Below are positions 12,100-23,749 of a stretch of DNA of 64,000 bases, in pieces. The notes beneath the pieces were generated by a model, which was not told where the DNA came from, made no database searches, and worked only from the letters and a program-made list of their open reading frames with translations. Source of the DNA: Taeniopygia guttata. Lineage: Eukaryota > Chordata > Aves > Passeriformes > Estrildidae. The stretch covers positions 73,148,014 to 73,212,013 of the forward strand of contig NC_133063.1 in assembly GCF_048771995.1 (NCBI RefSeq), given 5' to 3'. The translations under genes were made by a program, and so were the position numbers. Each line of letters opens with the position of its first letter. Position 1 is the first letter of the stretch.

Positions 12100-13004
12100 A
12101 TAGGTGATCGGATTTGGGCCTAAAATAGGTTTAGCACTGGGATCCTTCAGCAAGTTTGCTGACACCAGCAAGCTGTGTGGTAAGGTCAACAAGCTGGAGG
12201 GCAGGGATACCATCCAAGGGGACCTTGACAAGCTTGAGAGGCCGGTATGTGCACACATCATGAAGCTCAGCAAGGCCAAGTACAAGGTCCTGCATCTGGA
12301 GTTGGAGCAATCCCAAGTACAAATACAGGCTGGGCAGAGAATGGATTGAGAGCAGCCCTGAGGAGAAAGACTCAAGAGTGTTCATGGACAAGAAGGTCAA
12401 CATGACCCAACTCCAGAGAGTGAACCACATCCTCAGCTGCATCCAAAGCAGCATAGCCACTAGGTCAAGGGAGGTGATTCTGCCTCTCCACTGTTCACAT
12501 CAGACCCACCCAGAGTACTGCATTCAACTCTGGGGTTCAACATGGACCTGTGGGAATGAGTACAGTCTAGAGTCACTAAGCTGGATCACTGGACTGGAGC
12601 ATCTGTCCTGTGAATACAGGCTGAGAGTAGAAGCTGTTCAGCCTGGTGAAGAGAAGGCTTCAGGGAGACCTAAGAGTACCTTCCAGTGCCTAAACAAGGC
12701 CCCAAGAAAGCTGGAGAGGGACTTTTCACAAGGGCAGGTGATGATAAAACATGAGTGAATGGCCTTAAGCTGAAGGAGAATAGATTTAGATTAGATATTA
12801 GGAAGAAATTCTCTACTATAAAGGTGGTGAGGCACTGGCATATGTTGCTCGGAGAGGTTGTGGCCTCTCCATACCTGGAGTAGGCTGGATGGGGCTCTGA
12901 GTAGTCTGGTCAAGTGAGAAGCTCCCTACCCATGGCAGGAGGATTGGAAAGAGACGATCTTAAAAGTCCCTTCCACCCTAAACTATTATATTATTCTATG
13001 ATTC
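12100..13004 (+). mobile_element. CR1 LINE fragment, 3' end of ORF2 plus 3' UTR
   Basis: The sequence follows the end of the avian CR1 reverse-transcriptase frame and its 3' UTR almost continuously. Translated traces such as LEGRDTIQGDLDKLE and KYKVLHLELE match the CR1 ORF2 end. It is followed by the LFSPGEEKA-type region, the stretch about a lone animal's GGAGGTGATTCTGCC motif, and the terminal TTCTATGATTC tail ending at 13004. Frameshifts and stops show that it is dead. It is 5' truncated, as most CR1 copies are. Confidence 0.9.
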
Positions 13005-14879
13005 CTGACCATGTGTTCCAAGGCTTTAGCACATATCAGCTGGAAAGTATGATTCAAAAGAGTCAGAGAAAGGATTTCTGTGCAAAAGTTCTTTTAGCCT
13101 GCAAACTTAGCTTCTCACTTTCATTTCTGTCCTTTTCTGTTACATCAACTGAACACGGATCAACCACTCCCAAATGTTGCTTTACTGTTATCATAGCAGG
13201 AGAGATTAGGGAAGGCAGTAAAGGTTATTTTCATGCAACTTTACAATAATGGAAGGAGAGCTTATTTTTGCTGATGGATCCTCATCTGACGGTCTGGCAG
13301 ACACTGACAGTTAGTGCATGCCACAGTCATTGTGGGTTGTCCTGTGGGCACACCATCATGACAACTTGTGCAAAAGAAATCTATTCTCTCAGCATGTGGT
13401 CTTGGGACATTCAACACTTCTGCATGAAACCATAAACTTTTCCTGCCCCCATCTCCAAGACTACCCAGCAGAGCAGATGTTTTTGTCCAAGCTCAATGGT
13501 TTTGATACTCAGAGGCTTTTTCATCCTGACTTCCACAGGTCTGTGTCATTTTGGTATCAACGAGGCAGCTAAACATCTTGTGGTAGAGAAGATTTTTACA
13601 TTATTGATGATTTTATTCCTCTAGGTGGTGTGCTTAAGATAATAGCTAAGGTTTAGAAGAATAAACTTCACAAACCACTCTGCAAACAGTGCTAGTACTG
13701 TAGATGTATGGCACTTTACCAATCCCAAAGAACACCTAACCATCTCAGCCTGAAAGAAAATACAGGTTTCTGTCACCCATAGAATAGAATGATGACCAGA
13801 ATTCTGCTTTCCCAGAGATGGCATTCACCAGCTTGAACAGCAGGGATATTGGTTCCTTATGAGAATATGGATATTGATAAGATGTGTATGTCATTTTAAG
13901 AAACACTTCTTCATGTGCTCAGCAGAAGATTCTCAACTGGTGGAGAGTGGTAAAGTGTGAACTCAACAGGTTAAAGAAAAGGCAGTCCTTACTGAATAAT
14001 TTCTGAATAAAAGTATGGCCAGTACTGTTTCTACTCTTGCCTCCTACAGTGTCCTGCACAATGTCTCTAAAGACGAGAACTTCCAAGGCTCTCATACAGT
14101 TTTCAAGGCAAAAAAGACCTCAGATAGGTGGCTAGCTAGTATGCTTGCCATCAGTGGGACACAGTAAGAAGGAAAATAACTAAATGAAAGCACTCTCTTC
14201 AGTGTTTTGGAATCTGCAAGAGAAATGTTTATACTGTGGAAACAAAATGGGACAAGACACTCTTCTCCAGCCATGGATAGGTTTTCCATGATTTTTTTTT
14301 TATATCAGGAAACAGAATATGTTAGTCTTCCTAATTTTTGCTCCCCTCCTGCACATTCACAGGGGATACCTTTGAAGATTGTCTAACAGATTTATTAAAT
14401 ATTTTTTTAAATATTAAAATAAAAATGTTACAGATAATCTGTTATATAAGCACTTTTAGAATCATCATAGGCATTCCAGCTGCTTATAATAATGATTTTA
14501 AAGATGCAGATTTGTACTGCCAGTAGTCACACTGGTGGTTGAGAATGATTTCTGAAGGATAATGCTTCCTTTCACCACACACCGATGCAATCTGTGGGAA
14601 CAGAGTGAACTGTGAGCAGGACCTACTTCCAGATCAGGAAAAACAGAAAATCATGTACTCTCTGGTGACAGCTCTAGCTGTGTGAGAAAACGGTGTGCAG
14701 GAGAGGGCAGCAATGAAATATCTGGGCTGATTATGTTCCAGGAGTAGGAGCTCTTGCCTTGGAAACCATGGGACAAGTCTCTGCCCTTTTTGGTCTTCTG
14801 TCTTGCTGTGGGCTCTTCGAATCCTCATCAGAGAGGTCACTTTATCCTCTTCCTTTCCCTTAGATTATTTCTTCTTTTT

Positions 14880-15095
14880 TCTTTTTTGGGGGATTTTTGT
14901 TGTTGTTGGTTGGTTGTTGGTTTTTTGGTGTTTTTGGGGTTTGTTTGGTTTGGTTTCGTTTGGTTTTGGTTGGGTTTTTGTTGTTTCTTTTTTTTTTTTT
15001 TGGGTTGTGGGTTGGTTTTTGTTTTTGTTTTAGTTTTTGTTTTTGTTTTGTGTTTTTTTTTGTTTTGTTTTTGTTTTTGTTTTTGTTTTTGTTTG
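14880..15095. repeat. T/G-rich low-complexity tract
   Basis: About 215 bases almost free of A and C on the plus strand, with TTTTTG units toward the right end. Open frames across it encode only Phe, Val, Gly, Trp, Leu and Cys and are artefacts of composition. Confidence 0.9.
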
Positions 15096-15213
15096 GCATT
15101 GCTCTCTCACTTCACTGGCTTAAATGTTCCTCAAACTGATGTCCAGAGTTCTTGTGTACTTCATGCCCATATTAGCTCTTTCATTATATTCTGTTGATAC
15201 TGCTTTGCTTGAT

Positions 15214-15240
15214 TCACTCTAATTGACTCACTCTAATTGA
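15214..15240. repeat. 14-bp tandem duplication
   Basis: TCACTCTAATTGAC occurs twice in tandem, the second copy complete to its 13th base. Confidence 0.85.
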
Positions 15241-18200
15241 AGGAAGGTTTCTTCAGAAAACATTATGAGCATATCTCTTGTCTTCAATTCAAAGAAAAGA
15301 AAACTATGTCCTTTGTATTCTGTGACCTGTTAAGACCACAGAGCTCCTCCTCTGTCTCTGCATTTTGACCTGTATGTCATCTGCTAGCAACCAGGTTCCC
15401 AGCTCATAAGTGCGTTATGGGGGGCATTTCAGGTTAATTTCATAAATCACTGGAAAGAGAAGTCAGGGAAAATGGACTAGGTGATCATTCCAGAATGTTT
15501 GTAAGGAAAGATTACTGGTCAGAAGAGTAAGTTTCTAGCATGTAAAAATCTACACCTGACACCACATGAGTCACTTAGTGAAGAGCACACCATGATAGAG
15601 ACAGAGTTGGTGAACTACAGGAAGTTTGTTGTGGCCGAGAAGCCTACTGAATGTTGATATATTAATCTTTAAATGCTAAAGGCAAGTACTGGCATCCTGG
15701 ATAGGAGAGGTGGTCTATTTAAGCAGGCATTGACATAAGACAAAGGTGAAGATTAGCCCAGGCTGTCAAATTTATTCTCGCCTCTCCTAGGATGCGAGGT
15801 TATGAATGGCCAACCTAAAGAAAGGCAAATTCCACAGCCTTGGTTGGAGATTTTTGCAACATGCAATCATTGATGATCTATAATCTGGACTTGGAGACAA
15901 TGTCTTAGGAGTATAACTCTGTACTCTTGTGGTGTGAATGACAGAGTGCTGTCTAGAGAAACAAGAAGCCAGAGTAGCTAAATAAAAACTCATAGTTTTC
16001 CTTAAAAAATAAAATATTTAGTTCAAAAGCAGATATTTTCAGCAGTCGTGGGCTATTCAAGTTCAGCATAGTCACAGCTGTGCAGGTGCACAACAAAGTG
16101 TGTTGTTGCTTTATTTTGCTGCACTGGATTTATAATGGCACACCCCGAAATCGTAAAAAGCTTTCTTGTCTTCAACCCTGAACATGCCCCACTAAGAGTG
16201 TTAATTTTCCATATAGCTACCAAAATGAAACTGTAAACCACGATCACACCAGGGGGTAACCAAACCCCTTGATGAACTTGGCTTTAAGGCCTGGTTAACC
16301 TCGGCAGCATGCCCAAGACGAGACAAGTATGTAAAAATGGAATGAGCTACATGAGAGGAGATTACATATGCATCAGCCACAGGTAATTTGTGTTGCATAA
16401 AGGTAAGCCACAATAAGGAAGAGGAGTGGGACAATATAGGCCCGGGGAACAGCAGTGTTGCCCTGAAGAGCTACTGAACTGTGGCATAACAGTTTTGAAC
16501 TTTGCCAGGAGCCACTCACTATAGTCAACCTCTCAGAGCCAGTTTCAGAATGAAACCCACATCTTGCCTGTAACCAACTCCTGAAGGAGCAATCCTGTCT
16601 CACAAGTGCATATAAGTTCAGAGTGAAAAAAATTACTTGGAAGTATATAAGCTAAAATATAAATCCCTCTTCATACTTTAAATATATAGTGACTCTCTGA
16701 AAGACTTGGTTTTGTGTTCAGAGGAAGACTTCCTGGTGTGTTAATATTTTTTACTAGACGCAGGAAATTTGAGTTCCAAATGTGACATTTTCAGAACATT
16801 TTGAACATATGGAAAACAGGCTATAATGGAACTTCTCTGTAGCTTAATCATGCCCAGTAATTCTGTGAATACTCTAAATACAGAAATGCATGCGTTCAAG
16901 TTAATAAGGTAAGACTATTAATCTTTTTGTTAATTGGCTTAACTGATTAATGAAGTAATATATTTTGCAGCACAATATGCACTACTGCAAGCAAGTGGCA
17001 AAGCAGGACACCATGGAGCTCTTCAGTAAAGGAAGTAAAGAAAGTCAAAAGAAGGTGTGACTGCCAGCAGGAGGATGCCAGTCAAGGCCAAGAGCAGCTC
17101 AGTTTGACTAGGATGAGGAAAAGCAAGCCCTGTCACAAGAATGGTACTGATTGATAAGACAAAACCAAATCAAAGCAAGTTTTACCTCTTTCATTATCCT
17201 CCTAGACTTCAACATTACCATTTTTATCATAATCCTTCCCTCTCTTCCTTCTGCTTCTTGCTGAGATGATGAAAGGAAGATATGTTTGGAAGTAGGAGGA
17301 GCTGAAGCAGCAGAAAGGTGTATAAAGGGCATGAAGAATGGTCTATTAGACTTCACACTATGTGAAGGAAAGTAATACATGAGCCTCTCCAAGAGGCAAA
17401 ATTTACTTACAGCCCATAAGTAGAAATTTTTCAGTCTATAATGTATTTTGCATAACTGCATCATAATCTCTGTATAGAGATATATTAGAGAAAAAAAAAA
17501 AAAAAAAAAAAAAGTAAGCAGTGCTTTTTCCAAACACTGGAATGTTATTTGGTGTTTTCTTCTGCGCCAATGAGAGGCGTTTCTTTTTTCCTCTACAGTT
17601 TTACTTTCTGTCACTGAACCACATCCTCTCTTGTTTTCTGTGAAATTTTGACAGATTAAGTTCTCTAAGATGGGTTTCTTTGTTTCTGGAATGGATTGTG
17701 CCTATAACTCTCATGATCTCAATTCAGGAGTAGGATTTGTTTATGTCTTATTTCATTGATACTCTTTTTAAGACTGAGCAATGATAGTGGAATGGAAAAT
17801 ATTAGAATTAGTTTTTTTCCAGCACCAGCAAAGCTGCAGCGAGTCCCACTACATCTCCTTGAAGGCAGGATAAAGATTAAACCCAAACCACACCAAAATG
17901 ACCCAGCACCATCCTCAGTGCAGCAGTACCCACACAGAGAGGTCTGTCCTACTTAAATTGCAGCTCAGACCAGAGTGATCCCAACTCCATCCTTGGCCAC
18001 TGCCCCAGGACCTACGACAGGCTACTGCCCCTATGGCAAGGACCATAGTGGTCCCCATTCTTTTTAGCCCAGGGAGTCAAGGCAACTGCAGTGTGAAAGG
18101 TCCCATGGCAGTCAGTGTGGTCCTGCACTGCTGTGCTGCCTCCTCTCACCCCACACCAGGCAGGCAGAGGTGCCACAGCTGGAGGGGAGGCAGCTACAGA

Positions 18201-19309
18201 ACAGCAAAACAGGGAAGACATGACACTCTTGGGCTCCTTTCCTCCCCCTGCCAGGAGCACTTGCTCAGCATCTCTTTTTTCTTTCTTTTTCTTTTCTTTA
18301 ATGTTTGTTTTAATTTTATTGTATTTCCTACAATGTGGGAGGGAGCTGCAGCCAAAAATAATGTTGCCAAGCCAAGGGGATTGGCACACACTGCTTGGAG
18401 TCTGCAGCAAGAGCAGAGGCTTTAAATAGACTGAGCTCTGGCTACACACTGCTCCTGAAGGGCTGGCAGTCTAACCCCAGTGAGCAGAGACACCAACTGA
18501 AGATACAGGGTAAGCTGCACCTCTCAATCCCTGTGCCTGTGGGGTGTTTTACCCCCATCTGTGTTCAGCCCCCCCACCACTCCTAGCTCCCTGCTCACCC
18601 CAGGGCAGACTGCAGGGCTGTGAAGGCTGGCAGTGCTTCCATCCCCTGGAAATAACTCTACAGTTACTAGAAATCTGTCATCAGTAAAACTGTGGTGGTC
18701 TGGTGGCAGCACATGTGCATGGTGGGGAAGCCTCCACTCCAAGTGTTACAAGTGTGAAATGCCAAATGTGGTGAGAGTTAGCCCAGTGAGGAGGTATTGG
18801 GATGGCTTCACAATCCTGCTGCCACAAAAGCTGTGCAGTATTGCTGTTTCATTACACATTGACCACTGGTGAATTTTTCGAGATAAAGCAGATACACGAT
18901 TTCTATTCCATCATCCTTTCCCTGGACCAAAAGTAATGCTTGTGAACATCCATCACCACTGCTAATTAAACAAAAACCTCAAAGCCTGACAAGCCCGGTC
19001 AACTCTCCCCCGTGGATGACAGTGCCATGGGGGCAGGGTGACGAGCTCCGTTTTGTAGCAGTGCATGATAAAGCTGCCTCCTGCCCCTGTCGAAGACATA
19101 GGAGGGCCCGGAAAGGAGCTTCTCTGAAGTCCACAGAGTTCTTCCCTGTTCAGAATATCTCGTTTTGCTTTGCGATTGACGTGCAAAGAAAGCACGAACT
19201 CCTGCAAAGCTGAAGTGCTGAAGGATGAAGCGTCTGTTTGCTCCTTTGAATTTTCTCCTGCCTCTCAGCCCTTATTTCCTCAGCACCCCGTATTTCTGTC
19301 TCACAGCAT

Positions 19310-19480
19310 CTGCCGATGACTTTGCTCTGCCGGGGGGAGAGGCCCCCGCACCCTCCCCTCGCTCCCTCCCTCCGGGGGCGCTGCTGGGGCCGGGGCCGCC
19401 CATCCCGGAGCCTGACGGGGAGGCGGGGGCTCTCCGGGCAGCATCTTTCCGCGCTGTTTTGTGGCCTCTCGCTGCTTCCG
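19310..19480. promoter_or_regulatory. Small GC-rich, CpG-containing patch
   Basis: A short CpG-enriched stretch about 1 kb left of the larger 20.4-21.2 kb island. No exon boundary was recognised. It may be the edge of the same CpG domain. Confidence 0.4.
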
Positions 19481-20079
19481 CTTCACTGTCTGGCTGTAGG
19501 GCAGCTTGGCACGTCCTTCCTTGAGCTTTCAAAGGCTGCCTGCTCAGCTGAAGTCACTTTCTCCACTTGCTAGTTTAATTCCCTAACTTCGGACCTGCTT
19601 CCTCCGCGCAACCTCAATCTCCCAAATAGACGAACTCCAAAACTGGGTCGGTTTCTCCCTGTTTCACCTGGTACATGCACATTTTCTTGATTCTTTCTGT
19701 CGTTTTTATTCTGAACGGCTATTACTCCCTCCTGAGAAAGAGCGATATGAGTGATATTTTGAGTCCAATGCCAATTTCTTACGTAGGATAAAGAAAACAG
19801 CAGTTAACGTGAATAAATACTTAGGAAACAGCAGACATATGTTGGTCATTTCCTCTCTGGCATCCCAGTGTTACTTTTACGGCGGACGGCAACACCATTT
19901 AGGCGTGTTCCAAAGGCAGGATAATCTAAGAGAGTATCGTCCGAGACGACACTGAGCACTGAGCGCCGCTACCCTTCCTTTAAAGACGCGACTGTTTGTT
20001 TTTGTCTCTCTCTCCGATGGATACACAAAACACGGAGGGAACAAGGAATGTTCAGACTCGAAGACTTCGCCAGATTGAA

Positions 20080-20225
20080 AAGGAACAACAACAACAACAA
20101 AAAAAAAACCACCAAAAAAACAACAAAAAAAACCCTCATAAAAAAAATAAAATAAAAAAAAGACAACATAAAAACCTCACAAAAAACCAGAAAAACCAAA
20201 CAAAACAAAGCAAGAAAACTCACCC
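20080..20225. repeat. A/C-rich low-complexity tract
   Basis: Begins with several AAC units, then A runs broken by single or double C. It is the strand complement in composition of the T/G tracts at 7.6 and 14.9 kb. Confidence 0.85.
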
Positions 20226-20574
20226 TCCACTAACGGCTTCAGCCGTATTAGGCAAGTTTCCCTTCACAATAGAAGCTGCAAAGTTGGCGGATAGATCGAC
20301 TGGTATTTGTGGCTAAAATTCATGTATTTAAAGCTGAAATAATGAATGCGCCGATCATTCTACCGCCACTGTCCCGCTCCCGAAAAAATCCCACCCAAAC
20401 AAACAGTGAACAGGCTCGGTCCGTCGCCGCGAAGTCCTAGCATAACTAGAGCATCGGCAGCAGCGGAGCGGTGCTTGGCTTTTGTCTCCGTACGCTTTCT
20501 TTCTTTCCTTCCAAACTTTTGGACTCTGTCTCCGAGCTGTATTTATAGACCTGGACCACACGGCTGTGTTTTTC

Positions 20575-20967
20575 CTTATGCCTCCTTTGGCTTGGGCTTA
20601 AGTGACTGGCGGGGAAAATAAAAAAGGAGGCAGGCAGGCAGGCGGGCAGACAAACGGGAGGACAGAATGGGGGAAAGCTGCAAGTCCCGCAGGTGGGACG
20701 CGAAGGGAGGCTGGGGCAGGCGGCCGGAGGTGCGGACTCCCTTGCTCCTAAGGCGAGAGAGCGGTAAGGGTGAAAGTCCGGCCCCTGCTCCCTGCGTGAG
20801 AAAAGAAAAGGCCGGGACTGCCGCCCCATCCCGATGCAGGGACCTGCAGAGGAGCCGAATCAAGAAAAGCTTGTGTTTGTGTCCGGAGGAGGGGAGTGGG
20901 CGGCGGGGGAAGGAGAGGGGGGCACACACGACACAAAGTTTGTGTCGTAGAACCAGACAAAAATAAG
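20575..20967 (+). ncRNA. Candidate first exon of a spliced plus-strand non-coding RNA
   Basis: The right boundary is well supported: AAG followed by GTAAGT at 20968-20973 is a near-perfect donor. The left boundary is a guess, placed about 30 bases past the TATA-like element at 20540. A 99-codon frame (20667-20966) fits inside, but its composition is that of GC-rich DNA. It ends in TAA just at the exon edge and resembles no protein I know, so I regard the exon as non-coding or as 5' UTR. A perfect 10-bp inverted repeat (20928-20948) sits 20 bases before the donor. It could instead be the leader of a distant rightward gene, but in human the next gene upstream of NFIB, ZDHHC21, is transcribed in the same direction as NFIB. 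An antisense long non-coding RNA is therefore the better guess. Confidence 0.45.
20928..20948. repeat. 21-bp near-perfect palindrome
   Basis: ACGACACAAA is followed by one central G and then its exact reverse complement, giving 10-bp arms. As RNA it could fold only with a widened loop; as DNA it is a symmetric site. It lies in the CpG island just before the donor at 20968. Confidence 0.9.
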
Positions 20968-21428
20968 GTAAGTACGGGGGAAGCGGGGCTGCCGTCCAGT
21001 GCCGAGGAGATGGAAAGCCAGAGCTCCGAGCCGCCTTAGCTGCGGAGGCTGCCGCTGGCGGGGGTGCCGGGGCCGGCGGGACGGCGCAGCTGAGCCGGGA
21101 TGCTCGAGGGCTGCGGCCAGAGCCGCGGCAGAGCGCAGCATGCCCCGGGCAGCGCGGCTCCTCCCGGGCACGGGCGCTGGGGAACAACGCCGCCCCGCTG
21201 GGCTGCCGCCGGCTCTGTTCATACCTCGTCTGCACAGTGCTTTAAACCTTCAAATCCAGAAACAAACCTCAAGCCGCTCACAAGAATAGGGAGCTAACAG
21301 CTACCTGGAAGCACGCTTACTGGAAAAGAAGAAAGCTTTCCCTGCTTGCAGAAAAAGTGATCGGGAGATTAAAAACGTGGGTGTCTGGGGTTTTGATGAT
21401 GTTGTTTTGCTTCTATTTTCTCCTACAG

Positions 21429-21622
21429 TCTGCAACTAAAGAAGGTCTCTTTTCCCATACGGTGGATGCTGAAAGTCTCTAGCCAAAAATCTCAGTAACG
21501 TCGATGGTGTAATTATGATATTGTTAGGCATTCCCGTATTGATGTGCACCACACTTAGCGTCTGAAATACACGTCAAAGCAGTTTTTCAGTTTCTGACAT
21601 GTTTAGCGAGCCTGTCCTGCAG
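21429..21622 (+). ncRNA. Candidate second exon of the plus-strand non-coding RNA
   Basis: A strong acceptor (pyrimidine-rich TTCTATTTTCTCCTACAG ending at 21428) and an ideal donor (CAG followed by GTAAGT at 21623-21628) frame a 194-base segment of ordinary internal-exon size. All three plus frames contain stops within about 70 bases, so it is non-coding or 5' UTR. The intron from exon 1 would be 461 bases (20968-21428). A further good acceptor at 22407-22408 could begin a third exon, though I see no matching strong donor soon after it. Evidence is splice-signal pairing only. Confidence 0.5.
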
Positions 21623-21852
21623 GTAAGTAAAACATGAGGCTGTGGAAGGAGTTTGTTTTCGGGCTAAAAAATGAGACTTTCACGTTTGGCTTCGAGTGGC
21701 AGAACGGCTGGAGCAGCATTACACTTGACTGTGCAATTTGGCATTACCATAACCTAGTTCAATCACTATATTCTGATGTGCCATGAGGATGGTACAAAAT
21801 TATTAAATCTCCCAACAACCCATCAAATCCCCTTCAGAGCCCCTCCTCTGGA

Positions 21853-21855
<3 letters not shown>

Positions 21856-21893
<38 letters not shown>
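21856..21893. repeat. Poly-T run of 38
   Basis: An uninterrupted run of 38 T. No retroposed body was recognised on either side, so it is treated as a simple repeat. Confidence 0.95.
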
Positions 21894-22499
21894 CCCAAGC
21901 ACTGACACTTCAGAACTTTCACCCTTCACCTCTCCGGGCAGATTTTTCTGTTTGATTATATTCATAATCTGATTTCTATTTGCCCTTACAAATGTGAAAA
22001 TCAACCCCCTTCCAACACTGGGAGGGGCTGTTATTTTTAGCTCATTCTCTGGAACAAAATGTTCCAACATTCTCTGCTTTGACTCTCACTGAGGCTTGAC
22101 TACTCTTTGATATGTAAGACTGTTGGTTATCCTTGTCAATGTACCTGTTATAGGAAATGGCTTCCTCAGCTTGGCAAGTCACTCTGAACTAAGTAGACAG
22201 CAGCATTTGCCTAAGTAAAGAAACGTTTATAGTATTGCAGGAAAATACCCCAAATATTAAACATTAAAAATTTAAATATTAAAAACAATTAAAAATTGTA
22301 AATCTACTCTAGGTGCTACCTTTATGATGTTGTTTGACAGCGTGCCCAGCTATCAAAGTAAGTAAGAGGTGATAAAAATATTCCTATGTTTTCTTGTCTC
22401 CTTGACAGGTATATTTTGTCAGCGCTTACTGAACAGTTTCAAGGAGTTCCATATGCACTTGATAAACAGCACTAAAAATGTGAATCCGATTCAAAGATC

Positions 22500-22760
22500 A
22501 CTTAAATAGCCATGTTCCCCTCCTTCCTCCTCCTTACTCCTCCCTTCCCAGTTGCAGTTCTGCAGCCACTGTTGCGGTTACAGAGTATTGTAAAGTGCGT
22601 TTAAATATTCTTCAACCCTGCCCCCTTCCCTCCCGCGTCCACCGAGGAGTTCCAGATGACATTATTCCTATGTCTATTTTAAAAACCTGTCTTAGTGTTT
22701 AGCTACAAACCGTCCAGCCTAAATGCAAATAGTGTTATAAAGGGACATATCAAAGTTGAA
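22500..22760. promoter_or_regulatory. Possible regulatory element with POU octamer
   Basis: A complex, non-repetitive segment with a perfect octamer ATGCAAAT at 22723-22730 and a TGCGGTT motif (RUNX-type) near 22574. It lies in the CpG-rich domain between the candidate non-coding RNA exons and the 24-kb island. Conservation cannot be tested here; the call is an inference. Confidence 0.3.
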
Positions 22761-23485
22761 GAGAAATGGAAGGGAAAGAGAGATATGCACGTCTATCAAA
22801 TGATGCTTCCTTAAGAGAGAATTACGTTGATCTAGACTTTAAAAGCTAGTGTCCTTGAGGTCACAATGCTGTACACATTTCTATGCACGCACAGGTATAG
22901 TCTGAGGTGTAGGAGTTGTTACAGGAATTTTGAACTTCATGGCTGCAGATTTAGAAAGTTCTTTTATTAGTTGCATCTGGACACCCGCATGCATTAGCAA
23001 AACCACTGCATTGAATCAAGTGCCTCAACATTGCAATCTTCTTCACCGCCAGAGTATAGCCGAGTAGGATGCCTTCCTTGGCCAGAGGCCAGTGGCTGAA
23101 CAAAGTCAAGTGAATAAAATAAGTGCAAAGTAGTCTTCTTTGCAAAATCAGGGTGAAATGCACATACACGGAGCAGCTAGAAAATACGAAAAACGGAGTT
23201 TTGTAGCTCCAAATCTCGGCAACAGAACACTATCATTATTCACGAGCAAAAGGGGCAAAATCCTGCTTGTATAGTGATTATTGTTATGACAAGGACCAAT
23301 AACGCCTTTGTTATAAAAATAGGGTTTGTTAGGAAGAAACTGGGTGAGCAGCCATCCAGAGAAATATACCCTGCGCCTAACAAGCCTACTGTCTTCGTGA
23401 TGTTTTGTGTTGCTAACCGCTCGTCCTTTTTCAAAAGTTGTGGGGTTTTTTTCCTTGTAATTATGCATATTGTCTTCCACTTACC

Positions 23486-23518
23486 CTAATTTCAGCACTA
23501 AGGCTCCGAAATTGCATA
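23486..23518 (-). other. Candidate alternative first coding exon for NFIB
   Basis: On the minus strand an ATG at 23518-23516 opens eleven codons (MQFRSLSAEIR) that run without a stop to a strong donor, GTAAGT at 23485-23480. The exon would end in phase 0, the same phase as the standard NFIB exon 1, so splicing to NFIB exon 2 would keep the DNA-binding domain in frame. A CpG island starts about 250 bases upstream in this direction, a natural promoter. NFI genes are known to use several upstream first exons giving different N-termini. I do not recognise this peptide, the ATG context is weak, and phase agreement has a one-in-three chance. The segment could instead be untranslated or not an exon at all. 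Confidence 0.3.
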
Positions 23519-23749
23519 GAGAAGTAAAAGAAAGGTGTTGTTTTTTTTTTTCTGCTTGTGCGCACAGATAAATTCGATACCGACTACTGCTGTGCAGTAA
23601 CACCTTCTTGTGATTCTGTAGAGCCCACTCCTATATTAGAGCCTCTAATTCCTCTCTATTTTTAATTCATCTTAGTTGCTTTTGGATTTTTTTCTTTTTC
23701 GAAGAACAGTGATCAGACGTTGTTCTTCAAGTTAGGCGCCTTTTATTTG

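Larger units (their letters stand above)
13005..19300. other. AT-rich non-coding DNA
   Basis: No supported gene. Contents are a T/G-rich tract (14880-15095), a 14-bp tandem duplication (15214-15240), a poly-A run of 23 (17491-17513) and a more GC-balanced patch at about 17950-18650 without recognisable exons. A 168-residue open frame on the minus strand around 17108-17614 runs through the poly-A tract and is not credible as a gene. Confidence 0.55.
20370..21230. promoter_or_regulatory. CpG island with candidate plus-strand promoter
   Basis: CpG-dense block about 20.5 kb upstream of the NFIB start. A TATA-like TATTTATA lies at 20540-20547 on the plus strand, and an ideal splice donor follows at 20968. 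Together these suggest a promoter for a transcript running rightward, away from NFIB. Confidence 0.6.

Noticed and set aside
12104..12758. Plus-strand frames of 81 and 126 residues that look gene-like
   Set aside because: They are the decayed end of CR1 ORF2, recognisable by its conserved blocks and the CR1 tail, and carry frame breaks.
17108..17614. 168-residue minus-strand frame
   Set aside because: It passes through a poly-A/T run as poly-Phe and shows no domain or splice framing.
22951..23169. 72-residue minus-strand frame with several Cys, first thought to be an exon
   Set aside because: No family match I can name and no convincing splice sites at its edges.
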